From positions 1-15,997 of the forward strand of contig JBIICS010000063.1 in assembly GCA_044238735.1 (NCBI GenBank): DNA of 15,997 nucleotides, read 5' to 3'. The position numbers and the translations under genes are program-made. Source of the stretch: JBIICS01 sp044238735. Its GTDB lineage: Bacteria > Bacteroidota > Bacteroidia > UBA4408. This document shows, piece by piece, positions 1 to 7,568 of the stretch (the stretch's first letter is position 1; each line of letters begins with the position of its first letter). The notes beneath the pieces are model-generated. The model was not told the origin of the DNA. It did no database searches and saw only the letters and a list, made by a program, of their open reading frames with translations.

Positions 1-1022
1 TATTGACTTTTTAACATCACATCTCCCCCTACTTTAAAATATTGCACCGGCTTTAAGATCTGATCGAATGTATAATATTGAACATAAACAAAATCAGTAT
101 CGTTTAAAGACGCATACATAAAATCGAGATCAAAAGCCAGGGGATTTCCGTCTTTATCGGTTGCTCCCTCCTTGGCCTTAACCGGAAAGGTTTTAATAGC
201 ATATTGTTGCCCCGTTTTAGTTTTTAAATATATTTCATGAAAAGGCTTGGTTTTTTTAATGGAATCTACCGTTGTCTTTTTTAACTCCTTTACATAAGTG
301 TCGTATACCACATTGGTAAATACAGTAAGGTATTCTTTAACAGTAGCTGTATCAAAGGAAACGGGCGAAATGTTTAAAGGCTTAAAATTTACGGAATAAT
401 CTTTATTGAGTTTTATTTGAAAAGAAGCTTCTGGCAAAACATTGTAAACCATCTTAAGTTCTTCAATTTCATTTCCTCTAAAATTAAAAATATGTTTATC
501 GCGCCAGTCTATCGGATCTGAAATATAACGTGGAGTTAAATACCCCTGAAATCCGGGGATTTCCATTATAAATGGCGTAGATGAATTTTCTATCATCATA
601 TAAGTACCGGTACCATCCATATCCTGGCCGCCCACATAATATACTTTTTCCAAATCACCCTCTTGGTAAATTTCTACTTTTACCGAAATAGCAGCCATCT
701 GCTTTAAAATGTTATTAAATGCCGCTTTGGCTAAAGGATACTTAATAGATAAATTGGATATAGTCGTAAGCAGAGTATTGATGGCATCCTGGCGAGCTTT
801 TAGTTTTCCATTAACAACCCAATGCGCAGGACCTCGTCTTTCTAACAAGGATTTATTTCCTTTCTTATCAGCCAAAAAAAGCTTATCTATTTTAGCTGTA
901 TCTTTAACAGCAAAATCGCGTAGCTCCTCTTTTATAGTTGATTTTCTTTGCTTATAAATTAAGAAAGCGGCAACAACAGTTAGTACAAGTACCACAATTA
1001 TTCCTTTGGTATTTTTTTTCAT
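1..1022 (-). CDS. DUF4340-family membrane-anchored protein (partial, C-terminus off the left edge)
   Basis: This open frame starts at an ATG at 1022 and stays open to the left edge, giving about 340 residues without a stop. Residues 7-23 form one hydrophobic helix after a short basic start (MKKNTKG), so the protein is probably anchored in the inner membrane with the rest in the periplasm. The following stretch (FAVKDTAKIDKLFLADKKGN, then W68-VVNG and a region predicted as an LLTTISNL helix) is the pattern I know from the N-terminal part of Bacteroidota DUF4340 proteins. The molecular function of this family is not established. A TAnnTTTG box lies 19 bases before the ATG. The gene is divergent from the carboxylase gene, with a 186-bp gap. 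The family call is from memory of the motif pattern and is fairly firm; the role is unknown. Confidence 0.75.
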   Translation of the reverse strand, partial: MKKNTKGIIVVLVLTVVAAFLIYKQRKSTIKEELRDFAVKDTAKIDKLFLADKKGNKSLLERRGPAHWVVNGKLKARQDAINTLLTTISNLSIKYPLAKAAFNNILKQMAAISVKVEIYQEGDLEKVYYVGGQDMDGTGTYMMIENSSTPFIMEIPGFQGYLTPRYISDPIDWRDKHIFNFRGNEIEELKMVYNVLPEASFQIKLNKDYSVNFKPLNISPVSFDTATVKEYLTVFTNVVYDTYVKELKKTTVDSIKKTKPFHEIYLKTKTGQQYAIKTFPVKAKEGATDKDGNPLAFDLDFMYASLNDTDFVYVQYYTFDQILKPVQYFKVGGDVMLKSQ

Positions 1023-1041
1023 ACGCTTTAAAAATATGGCT

Positions 1042-1049
1042 CAAATATA
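1042..1049 (-). promoter_or_regulatory. Bacteroidota-type -7 box for the DUF4340 gene
   Basis: The minus strand reads TATATTTG here, an exact match to the Bacteroidota -7 consensus TAnnTTTG, 19 bases before the ATG at 1022. I see no convincing TTG -33 element at the usual distance, so only the -7 part is supported. Confidence 0.5.
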
Positions 1050-1183
1050 CAATTATATACGGCTGAAATTAGTTAGACCTACGCCATTTAATGTTAATTG
1101 ATGGGTTGCTATTTATCTGAAATTTATTAAACAACAAAGGCTTAAAATCGATTAAAAAAGCACTCCCGAAAGGCTTAAATAGA

Positions 1184-1191
1184 TATATTTG
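1184..1191 (+). promoter_or_regulatory. Bacteroidota-type -7 box for the acyl-CoA carboxylase gene
   Basis: TATATTTG matches TAnnTTTG and lies 17 bases before the ATG at 1209. The predicted transcript would have a leader of roughly 10-15 bases. No clear -33 TTG is visible. Confidence 0.5.
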
Positions 1192-1208
1192 CGGGATAAA
1201 ATAAAGTT

Positions 1209-2831
1209 ATGGATTTAGAATTTAATAAAAATGAAGATAACATGCGCCTGCTTATATCGGCCATGGAAAAAAGATTTGAAAAAGTTGCATTAGGAGGTGG
1301 TCAGAAACGTATAGAAAAACTTCATAGCGAAGGCAAAATGACAGCCCGCGAACGAATTGAATATTTACTCGATAAAAATAAGCCTCAACTCGAAATTGGA
1401 GCTTTTGCCGGAGATGATATGTATAAAGAACACGGTGGTTGTCCTGCCGGCGGTGTTGTAATTGTAATTGGTTACATAAAAGGCAAACAGTGTATAGTGG
1501 TAGCTAACGATGCTACAGTAAAAGCCGGAGCGTGGTTTCCGATTACCGGTAAAAAGAATTTAAGAGCCCAGGAAATTTCCATCGAGAATAAGTTACCTAT
1601 TGTTTATTTGGTGGATAGCGCCGGTGTTTATTTACCTATGCAGGATGAGATTTTTCCTGACAAAGAGCATTTCGGAAGAATATTTAGAAACAATGCTATT
1701 ATGAGCAGTATGGGAATTGTGCAGATTGCAGCCATTATGGGAAGCTGCGTTGCTGGTGGCGCATATCTTCCTATTATGAGTGATGAAGCCATGATTGTAG
1801 ATAAAACCGGCTCTATATTTTTAGCTGGCTCCTATTTAGTTAAAGCAGCTATAGGTGAGAATATAGACAACGAAACCTTAGGCGGTGCTACTACACAATG
1901 CGAAATATCAGGAGTTACAGATAATAAATGTAAAGACGATAAAGAAGCTCTGGATAAAATCAAGAATATTTTTGATAAAATGGGAAGCTTTGAAAAAACT
2001 GGATTTAACCGCTCCGAAGCTTCATTACCGGCAAAAGATCCTAAAGAAATTTTAGGAATTTATAATCGCGAAAAAGGATACGATGTAAAAGAAATCATCG
2101 CCCGATTAGTGGATAATTCTGAATTTGACGAATATAAAGAAGGTTATGGTCAAACTATCGTTTGTGGGATAGCCCGTATAGATGGTTGGGCCATTGGTAT
2201 TGTGGCTAATCAGCGAAAAGTTGTAAAAAGTAAAAAAGGAGAAATGCAGTTTGGCGGTGTTATTTACAGCGACAGTGCCGATAAGGCTGCTCGCTTTATC
2301 ATGAACTGCAACCAACGTAAAATTCCATTGGTATTTTTACAAGATGTTACTGGTTTTATGGTAGGCTCTCGCAGCGAACACGGAGGAATTATTAAAGATG
2401 GTGCTAAACTCGTAAACGCTATGAGTAACTCTGTAGTACCAAAGTTTACAATTGTTATGGGTAATTCATACGGAGCCGGAAATTACGCTATGTGCGGTAA
2501 GGCCTACGACCCAAGACTTATTGCCGGATGGCCTACAGCACAAATGGCTGTAATGGGCGGAGCTCAAGCCGCAAAAGTTTTGGTACAAATTGAAGTAGCC
2601 TCTTTAAAATCAAAAGGAGAAGAAATTACTCCGGAGCGCGAAACCGAATTATTTAATAAAATAAAAGATCGTTACGATAATCAAACAACCCCATATTACG
2701 CGGCTGCGCGCTTGTGGATGGACGCCATAATCAATCCGTTAGATACCCGCAAGTGGATATCGATGGGAATTGAAGCTGCCAATCATGCTCCGATAACTAA
2801 AGCTTACAATGTTGGAGTAATACAGACTTAG
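1209..2831 (+). CDS. acyl-CoA carboxylase, carboxyltransferase (beta) subunit, methylcrotonyl-CoA type
   Basis: The 540-residue product is a full-length carboxyltransferase of the biotin-dependent acyl-CoA carboxylases, which moves the carboxyl group from carboxybiotin to an acyl-CoA. Both crotonase-fold halves are present. The N-terminal half carries SCVAGGAYLPIMSDE (G183-A185, acyl-CoA side). The C-terminal half carries GNSYGAGNYAMCG (Y421-Y426, carboxybiotin side) and VMGGAQAAKVL. The stretch LPMQDEIFPDKEHFGRIF and the C-terminal AANHAPITKAYNVG resemble methylcrotonyl-CoA carboxylase beta subunits of leucine breakdown more than propionyl-CoA subunits. No biotin carboxylase or biotin carrier subunit lies in the window, so the partner must be encoded elsewhere. 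Substrate is inferred from motif resemblance; propionyl- or geranyl-type substrates remain possible. Start: the first ATG in frame, 17 bases after a -7 box. Confidence 0.88.
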   Translation: MDLEFNKNEDNMRLLISAMEKRFEKVALGGGQKRIEKLHSEGKMTARERIEYLLDKNKPQLEIGAFAGDDMYKEHGGCPAGGVVIVIGYIKGKQCIVVANDATVKAGAWFPITGKKNLRAQEISIENKLPIVYLVDSAGVYLPMQDEIFPDKEHFGRIFRNNAIMSSMGIVQIAAIMGSCVAGGAYLPIMSDEAMIVDKTGSIFLAGSYLVKAAIGENIDNETLGGATTQCEISGVTDNKCKDDKEALDKIKNIFDKMGSFEKTGFNRSEASLPAKDPKEILGIYNREKGYDVKEIIARLVDNSEFDEYKEGYGQTIVCGIARIDGWAIGIVANQRKVVKSKKGEMQFGGVIYSDSADKAARFIMNCNQRKIPLVFLQDVTGFMVGSRSEHGGIIKDGAKLVNAMSNSVVPKFTIVMGNSYGAGNYAMCGKAYDPRLIAGWPTAQMAVMGGAQAAKVLVQIEVASLKSKGEEITPERETELFNKIKDRYDNQTTPYYAAARLWMDAIINPLDTRKWISMGIEAANHAPITKAYNVGVIQT

Positions 2832-2863
2832 AAGTAAAATAAAAGTTAAGAGTTTAGAGTAAA

Positions 2864-2908
2864 AGCCCTTTAATACTATTTCAATAGTAGCGCTTAATGC
2901 GCAAGGCT
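2864..2908. terminator. nested hairpins between convergent genes, possible bidirectional terminator
   Basis: The 80-bp gap between the convergent carboxylase and dxr genes contains two adjacent perfect hairpins: TACTATT-TC-AATAGTA (2874-2889) and GCGC-TTAAT-GCGC (2890-2902). Outer bases AGCC (2864-2867) and GGCT (2905-2908) can pair around both, with TT/AA continuing the stem after one bulged C, giving a small branched fold. There is no clear T-run on either side, so the terminator role is a guess from position. Confidence 0.3.
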
Positions 2909-2911
2909 AAA

Positions 2912-4075
2912 CTATAAAATTTCAACTTTTTCCCACGCTTTTATACGGGTTAATTTATCGGTTTCCACATAGTCGTTATAGCTTGGATTTTTAAGAAAGG
3001 AAATAGAATTCACGCATTCTTCAATTACATCACTCATTTGAAGAAACTTAATCTTATCCTTTAAAAAAGCTTCTACAGCTACTTCATTAGCTGCATTAAC
3101 AACACAGGCCATATTTCCTTCTTTATTGAGCGCTTCAAAAGCAAAACCCAAATTTCTGAATGTTTTAATATCAGGCTGTTCAAAGGTTAATTGAGGATAT
3201 TTTATGAAATCAAACCTTGGAAAATCTGACTTAATTCGATGAGGATAACCAATAGCATATTGGATGGGTAATTTCATATCCGGTAGGCCCATTTGGGCCT
3301 TCATACTTCCGTCTTCAAACTGCACAATAGAATGAATAATGCTTTGAGGATGCACAATCACTTCAATTTGTTCGGGCTTTAACCCAAATAACCACTTTGC
3401 CTCTATCACCTCAAGCCCCTTATTCATCAAACTTGCAGAATCAATGGTAATTTTGGCTCCCATATCCCAATTAGGATGTTTAAGCGCCTGTTCTTTAGTA
3501 ACGTTCTGCAAATACTCACTGTTGCGACCTCTAAAAGGACCTCCACTCGCAGTTAAGATTATTTTTTCTATTGGATTATGGAATTCACCTGCCAAACACT
3601 GAAAAATAGCTGAATGTTCGCTGTCAACCGGATAAATATTTACACCGTACTCTTTTGCCAATGCTGTTACTAACTCGCCCGCAACCACTAAAGTTTCTTT
3701 GTTTGCAAGCGCAATTGTTTTTTTAGCTTTTATGGCCGCAATGGTTGGGGCCAATCCAGCATATCCAACCCAGGCGGTTAAGACCACATCTATAGGATCC
3801 ATGGTCATTACATCCGCCAATGCCTGTGTTCCGGTATAAACTTTAATATCTGTTTTACTCAAAGCGTCTTTTACATACCCATACTTACTTTCATCAGCAA
3901 TAACTATTGCATTTGGATCAAACTCCAGTGCTTGCTTAATTAATAAATCGGCGTTGGTATTGGCAGATAAAACCTCCACTTCAAATTTATCCGGATTAGC
4001 CCTTATAACATCCAGAGCCTGTGTTCCAATTGAACCGGTAGAGCCTAACAAGGCTATAATACGCTTTTGTTGCAT
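2912..4075 (-). CDS. dxr: 1-deoxy-D-xylulose 5-phosphate reductoisomerase
   Basis: Dxr (IspC) converts 1-deoxy-D-xylulose 5-phosphate to 2-C-methyl-D-erythritol 4-phosphate with NADPH and a divalent metal, the committed step of the MEP route to isoprenoids. From the ATG at 4075 the protein has 387 residues, close to the usual length. It shows the NADPH-binding loop GSTGSIG (11-17), ALANKET, the metal ligands D151 and E153 in PVDSEHSA, a further acidic residue E222 in MNKGLEVIEA, and VHPQSIIHS. A TTG at 4090 would add MYFCC, but that TTG lies inside the TAGATTTG promoter box and the family normally begins just before the GSTGSIG loop, so I chose 4075. The gene is divergent from mutS. It is the only MEP gene visible here. 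Confidence 0.96.
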   Translation of the reverse strand: MQQKRIIALLGSTGSIGTQALDVIRANPDKFEVEVLSANTNADLLIKQALEFDPNAIVIADESKYGYVKDALSKTDIKVYTGTQALADVMTMDPIDVVLTAWVGYAGLAPTIAAIKAKKTIALANKETLVVAGELVTALAKEYGVNIYPVDSEHSAIFQCLAGEFHNPIEKIILTASGGPFRGRNSEYLQNVTKEQALKHPNWDMGAKITIDSASLMNKGLEVIEAKWLFGLKPEQIEVIVHPQSIIHSIVQFEDGSMKAQMGLPDMKLPIQYAIGYPHRIKSDFPRFDFIKYPQLTFEQPDIKTFRNLGFAFEALNKEGNMACVVNAANEVAVEAFLKDKIKFLQMSDVIEECVNSISFLKNPSYNDYVETDKLTRIKAWEKVEIL

Positions 4076-4087
4076 ACAACAAAAATA

Positions 4088-4095
4088 CAAATCTA
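4088..4095 (-). promoter_or_regulatory. -7 box for dxr
   Basis: The minus strand reads TAGATTTG, an exact TAnnTTTG match, 12 bases before the ATG at 4075. It rules out the upstream TTG at 4090 as translation start and predicts a leader of only about 5-8 bases. Confidence 0.5.
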
Positions 4096-4150
4096 ATTGT
4101 CGAATTGGGTAGAGTTTTACACAAATGTTAGCAAGTAAATAGAGTTAAAA

Positions 4151-4182
4151 TTGGGCATTTTACAAGGGGTTGCATAACTTTA
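4151..4182 (+). promoter_or_regulatory. candidate mutS promoter
   Basis: TTG at 4151-4153, a 21-base spacer, then TAACTTTA at 4175-4182, which is one mismatch from TAnnTTTG. The box ends four bases before the mutS ATG, so the transcript would have almost no leader. The mismatch at the last base keeps confidence low. Confidence 0.35.
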
Positions 4183-4186
4183 GGGT

Positions 4187-6829
4187 ATGGGAAAATTAGA
4201 GGCAAAAGAGGCAAAAGAAACCCCTTTAATGAAGCAATACAACACAATTAAAGCACGCTACCCCGATGCTTTATTGTTATTTAGAGTGGGTGATTTTTAT
4301 GAAACATTCGGACAAGATGCTGTAAAAGCATCGCAGATTTTGGGTATTGTTTTAACCAAACGTGCAAATGGTGCAGCATCCGAAATGGAACTAGCAGGTT
4401 TTCCTCATCATTCACTCGACTCCTATTTACCCAAACTTGTTCGTGCGGGCCATCGGGTTGCTATCTGCGATCAGTTAGAAGACCCCAAAATGACCAAGAC
4501 TATCGTAAAAAGAGGAGTTACTGAAGTGGTAACACCCGGTGTAGCCTTAAACGATAAAATACTAGACCATCGCTTTAACAACTACCTGGCCGCCGTTCAC
4601 CTGGATGAAAAAAATAGCGGTATTGCCTTTTTGGACATTAGTACAGGGGAGTTTCTTTGCGCACAAGGAAATAACGATTATATCGAAAAATTACTTCAGA
4701 ATTTTAAACCAAGTGAAATTATATATCAACGAAATAAGAAGCAAAGCTTTAATAATTTCTTTGGAGATCAATTTTATACCAACACACTCGAAGATTGGGC
4801 TTATACCAGCGAATTTGCTTACGAATTGTTAACTCGTCAGTTTAATACCAAATCGCTTAAAGGTTTCGGGATTGAAGATCAGCTAAATGGAATAATAGCA
4901 GCAGGCGCAGCACTTCAATATTTAAAAGAAACTGAACATAATACCATTTCTCATATTACAAGCATATCACGCATAGAGGAAGACCGTTATGTTTGGCTGG
5001 ATCGATTTACTATCCGTAATCTGGAATTGGCCGGATCTGTTAACGAAAACGCCACTACCCTTATTGATGTTATAGACAAAACCGTTACACCACCAGGCTC
5101 TCGTTTAATGAAACGTTGGCTGGCTCTACCTCTTAAACACTTAGAACCCATAAAAGAACGTCAGTTTATCGTAAACTATTTCTATCAAAATAGTGAAATT
5201 GCCCTTCACCTTCAGGAACTATGTAAACAGGTAGGTGATTTAGAGCGGCTTATTTCCAAAGTAGCTGTATCGCGCGCTAATCCTAGAGATATTAACCAAC
5301 TTAAAAAATCGTTACAAGCTTTAATCCCAATTAAAGAAATTTGTTCGAAAAGCGATTTAGCACAATTAAATTATTTAGCAGATCAAATTAATATCTGTAA
5401 CTCAATTCGCGAAAGAATTGAAAACGAATTAATGTCCGATGCTCCCTGGCAAATAAATAAAGGTGGTGTAATTGCAAGTGGTATAAATAACGAATTGGAC
5501 GAACTTAGGAATATTGCCTTTAATGGAAAAGATTATCTCCTGCAAATGCAACAACGCGAGGTTGAAAGAACAGGCATCCTTTCTTTAAAAATTTCATTTA
5601 ATAACGTTTTCGGGTATTACCTTGAAGTAACTAATACCCACAAAGAAAAGGTTCCGAGCGATTGGATCAGAAAACAAACGCTAACTAATGCCGAACGATA
5701 TATAACGGAGGAGTTAAAACAATACGAAGAAAAAATACTGGGTGCCGAAGGAAAAATACTAAGTATAGAACAACGCCTTTTTAATGAGTTACTTCTTTCT
5801 CTAATTGATTTTATAGCCCCTATCCAAATTAACTCGGGCGTAATATCTAAATTGGATTGTTTACTTTCTTTTGCTCAGGCTGCACGCGAAAATAATTATG
5901 TTATGCCGGTTGTTAATGAAAGCAAAACTCTGCTCATTAAAGATGGCCGACATCCGGTTATTGAAAAACAATTACCGGTTGGTGAAGTTTACATTACTAA
6001 CGATGTTCAACTAAACACTGATGAACAGCAAATTATTGTAATTACTGGACCAAACATGTCGGGTAAATCAGCATTATTAAGACAAACGGCACTTATTGTA
6101 CTATTAGCTCAAATTGGATCTTTTGTTCCGGCAGCTTATGCCGAAATTGGATTAGTAGATAAAATTTTTACACGCGTTGGTGCTTCTGATAACATATCCT
6201 CGGGCGAGTCTACCTTTATGGTGGAGATGAATGAAACAGCAAGTATTTTAAATAACCTTAGCGACAGAAGTTTAATTTTGTTGGATGAGATCGGCAGGGG
6301 CACTAGCACATACGACGGAATTTCAATTGCATGGGCCATAACAGAATTTATTCATGAAAATACTGCCGCGAAAGCTAAAACTCTTTTCGCTACGCATTAT
6401 CACGAACTTAATGACATGGCTAAAAGATTTGAAAGAATAAAAAATTATAATGTATCGGTTAAGGAAATAGGCAATAAGATTATTTTTACACGTAAACTTG
6501 TTCCGGGAGGCAGCGAGCATAGTTTTGGTATACACGTAGCACGAATGGCCGGAATGCCAAAGCGGGTTATAGAAAGAGCTGAAACCCTGTTAGCAGAACT
6601 GGAAACCATGCATGAAAGAAATGATGCCAGCGTAGAAGAGACTAAATTTAAAAAAACGATAAACGCTAAAACACCAAAAGCAGATGAATTTCAACTTTCG
6701 TTTTTTCAACTTGATGATCCGGTTCTATCGCAAATAAAAAACGAATTAATAAACATAGATATTAATTCGTTAACACCCGTTGAAGCCTTATTTAAACTAA
6801 ATGAAATTAAGAAACTTATTGGTAAATAA
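4187..6829 (+). CDS. mutS: DNA mismatch repair protein MutS
   Basis: MutS recognises base mismatches and small loops after replication and, on ATP binding, recruits MutL. The 880-residue protein has the complete architecture: the N-terminal mismatch-binding domain with the Phe-x-Glu motif (F37-Y38-E39 in GDFYETFG), connector, lever and clamp regions, and the C-terminal ABC-type ATPase with Walker A GPNMSGKS (621-628), Walker B LILLDE (D700, E701) followed by IGRGTSTYDG, and the His of ATHYHEL. The length fits long-form MutS (about 850-880), and the Phe-x-Glu motif separates it from MutS2 and MSH4/5-like paralogues. The start is the only ATG ahead of the conserved TPLMKQY segment. No mutL is in the window. 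It is monocistronic, divergent from dxr and convergent with the rplT operon. Confidence 0.97.
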   Translation: MGKLEAKEAKETPLMKQYNTIKARYPDALLLFRVGDFYETFGQDAVKASQILGIVLTKRANGAASEMELAGFPHHSLDSYLPKLVRAGHRVAICDQLEDPKMTKTIVKRGVTEVVTPGVALNDKILDHRFNNYLAAVHLDEKNSGIAFLDISTGEFLCAQGNNDYIEKLLQNFKPSEIIYQRNKKQSFNNFFGDQFYTNTLEDWAYTSEFAYELLTRQFNTKSLKGFGIEDQLNGIIAAGAALQYLKETEHNTISHITSISRIEEDRYVWLDRFTIRNLELAGSVNENATTLIDVIDKTVTPPGSRLMKRWLALPLKHLEPIKERQFIVNYFYQNSEIALHLQELCKQVGDLERLISKVAVSRANPRDINQLKKSLQALIPIKEICSKSDLAQLNYLADQINICNSIRERIENELMSDAPWQINKGGVIASGINNELDELRNIAFNGKDYLLQMQQREVERTGILSLKISFNNVFGYYLEVTNTHKEKVPSDWIRKQTLTNAERYITEELKQYEEKILGAEGKILSIEQRLFNELLLSLIDFIAPIQINSGVISKLDCLLSFAQAARENNYVMPVVNESKTLLIKDGRHPVIEKQLPVGEVYITNDVQLNTDEQQIIVITGPNMSGKSALLRQTALIVLLAQIGSFVPAAYAEIGLVDKIFTRVGASDNISSGESTFMVEMNETASILNNLSDRSLILLDEIGRGTSTYDGISIAWAITEFIHENTAAKAKTLFATHYHELNDMAKRFERIKNYNVSVKEIGNKIIFTRKLVPGGSEHSFGIHVARMAGMPKRVIERAETLLAELETMHERNDASVEETKFKKTINAKTPKADEFQLSFFQLDDPVLSQIKNELINIDINSLTPVEALFKLNEIKKLIGK

Positions 6830-6855
6830 TTAAGATCAAACCCCTTGAAATAAAA

Positions 6856-6880
6856 AACCCTGACACTTTCGGTCAGGGTT
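6856..6880 (-). terminator. rho-independent terminator of the thrS-infC-rpmI-rplT operon
   Basis: A perfect 9-bp stem AACCCTGAC / GTCAGGGTT closes a 7-base loop. Read on the minus strand, the hairpin is followed directly by a T-rich run (TTTTATTTC), placing the terminator 23 bases after the rplT stop. On the plus strand it is followed by AAATAAAC, a poor U-tract, so it may only partly serve mutS from the other side. Confidence 0.8.
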
Positions 6881-6903
6881 AAATAAACAACAAGATTAAT
6901 AAT

Positions 6904-7248
6904 TTATTTTACACTCTCAACGATTGCTTTAAAAGCATCAGGATTATTCATAGCTAAATCGGCTAAAACTTTACGGTTAATCTCCAATCCTTTAGCATGA
7001 ACTTTACCCATAAATTCGGAGTAACTCATGCCATGCTCTCTAACACCAGCATTAATACGCTGAATCCATAAAGCACGGAAATCACGTTTCTTAGCACGAC
7101 GATCGCGGAATGCATATTGTTGACCTTTTTCCCAAGTGTTCTTGGCAACGGTCCAAACATTTTTTCTTGATCCAAAGTAACCTTTGGTTCTACTTAAAAT
7201 TTTCTTTCTTTTAGCCCTTGAGGCTACATGGTTGACACTACGTGGCAT
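6904..7248 (-). CDS. rplT: 50S ribosomal protein L20
   Basis: L20 is a 23S rRNA-binding protein essential for early assembly of the 50S subunit. The 114-residue product matches the family end to end: MPRSVNHVASRAKRKKIL, then GYFGSRKNVW, AFRDRRAKKRDFRALWIQRINA, and the C-terminal GLEINRKVLADLA. The basic N-terminal tail (about residues 1-55) is the extension that threads into the rRNA. It is the last gene of the operon, 98 bp after rpmI, with a terminator just beyond. In E. coli L20 represses rpmI-rplT translation through an RNA fold; I cannot show such a fold here beyond a small hairpin in the spacer. Confidence 0.98.
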   Translation of the reverse strand: MPRSVNHVASRAKRKKILSRTKGYFGSRKNVWTVAKNTWEKGQQYAFRDRRAKKRDFRALWIQRINAGVREHGMSYSEFMGKVHAKGLEINRKVLADLAMNNPDAFKAIVESVK

Positions 7249-7276
7249 TTTTTTCTAATTTTTTTGATAAAAAGCG

Positions 7277-7291
7277 CTCTACTTTTTAGAG
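7277..7291 (-). other. small hairpin in the rpmI-rplT spacer
   Basis: The minus strand reads CTCTA-AAAAG-TAGAG followed by CGCTTTTTATC, a 5-bp stem with a short T-run, inside the unusually long 98-bp rpmI-rplT gap. It could be a weak internal terminator, a processing site or part of an L20 autoregulatory leader; the evidence does not choose between these. Confidence 0.25.
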
Positions 7292-7346
7292 ACTTATTCT
7301 GCTTGTTACCGGGTTAAACATTAATTAATTAAACCTTGAGGAAAGT

Positions 7347-7541
7347 TTATAACCAAAGCATACGCTTTACGTTAGACATATCTGCATCTGTAACAATTGC
7401 CATTTTAACTAAACGAGCTTTACGCTTCTTTGTTTTTTTAGTTAAGATGTGATTCTTAAATGCATGCTTTCTTTTCACTTTCCCTGTTCCGGTGAAAGAA
7501 AATCTTTTCTTAGCACTGGAATTTGTTTTTACCTTAGGCAT
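7347..7541 (-). CDS. rpmI: 50S ribosomal protein L35
   Basis: L35 is a small basic protein of the large ribosomal subunit. The 64-residue product begins MPKVKTNSSAKKRFSFTGTGKVKRKHAFKNH and has the diagnostic ILTKKTKKRKARL segment; length is normal for the family (about 64-66). It lies 27 bp after infC and before rplT, the conserved order of the IF3-L35-L20 unit. The start is an ATG with the family's invariant MPK N-terminus. Confidence 0.97.
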   Translation of the reverse strand: MPKVKTNSSAKKRFSFTGTGKVKRKHAFKNHILTKKTKKRKARLVKMAIVTDADMSNVKRMLWL

Positions 7542-7568
7542 GTACTGTTTGTTTTTATTTGTTGTTTA

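Noticed and set aside
709..957. Plus-strand open frame of 82 codons
   Set aside because: It lies wholly within the DUF4340 gene on the other strand, and its translation has no family pattern.
4076..4090. TTG start giving dxr a five-residue extension (MYFCC)
   Set aside because: The TTG is inside the TAGATTTG promoter box, and the ATG at 4075 gives the usual distance to the NADPH-binding loop.
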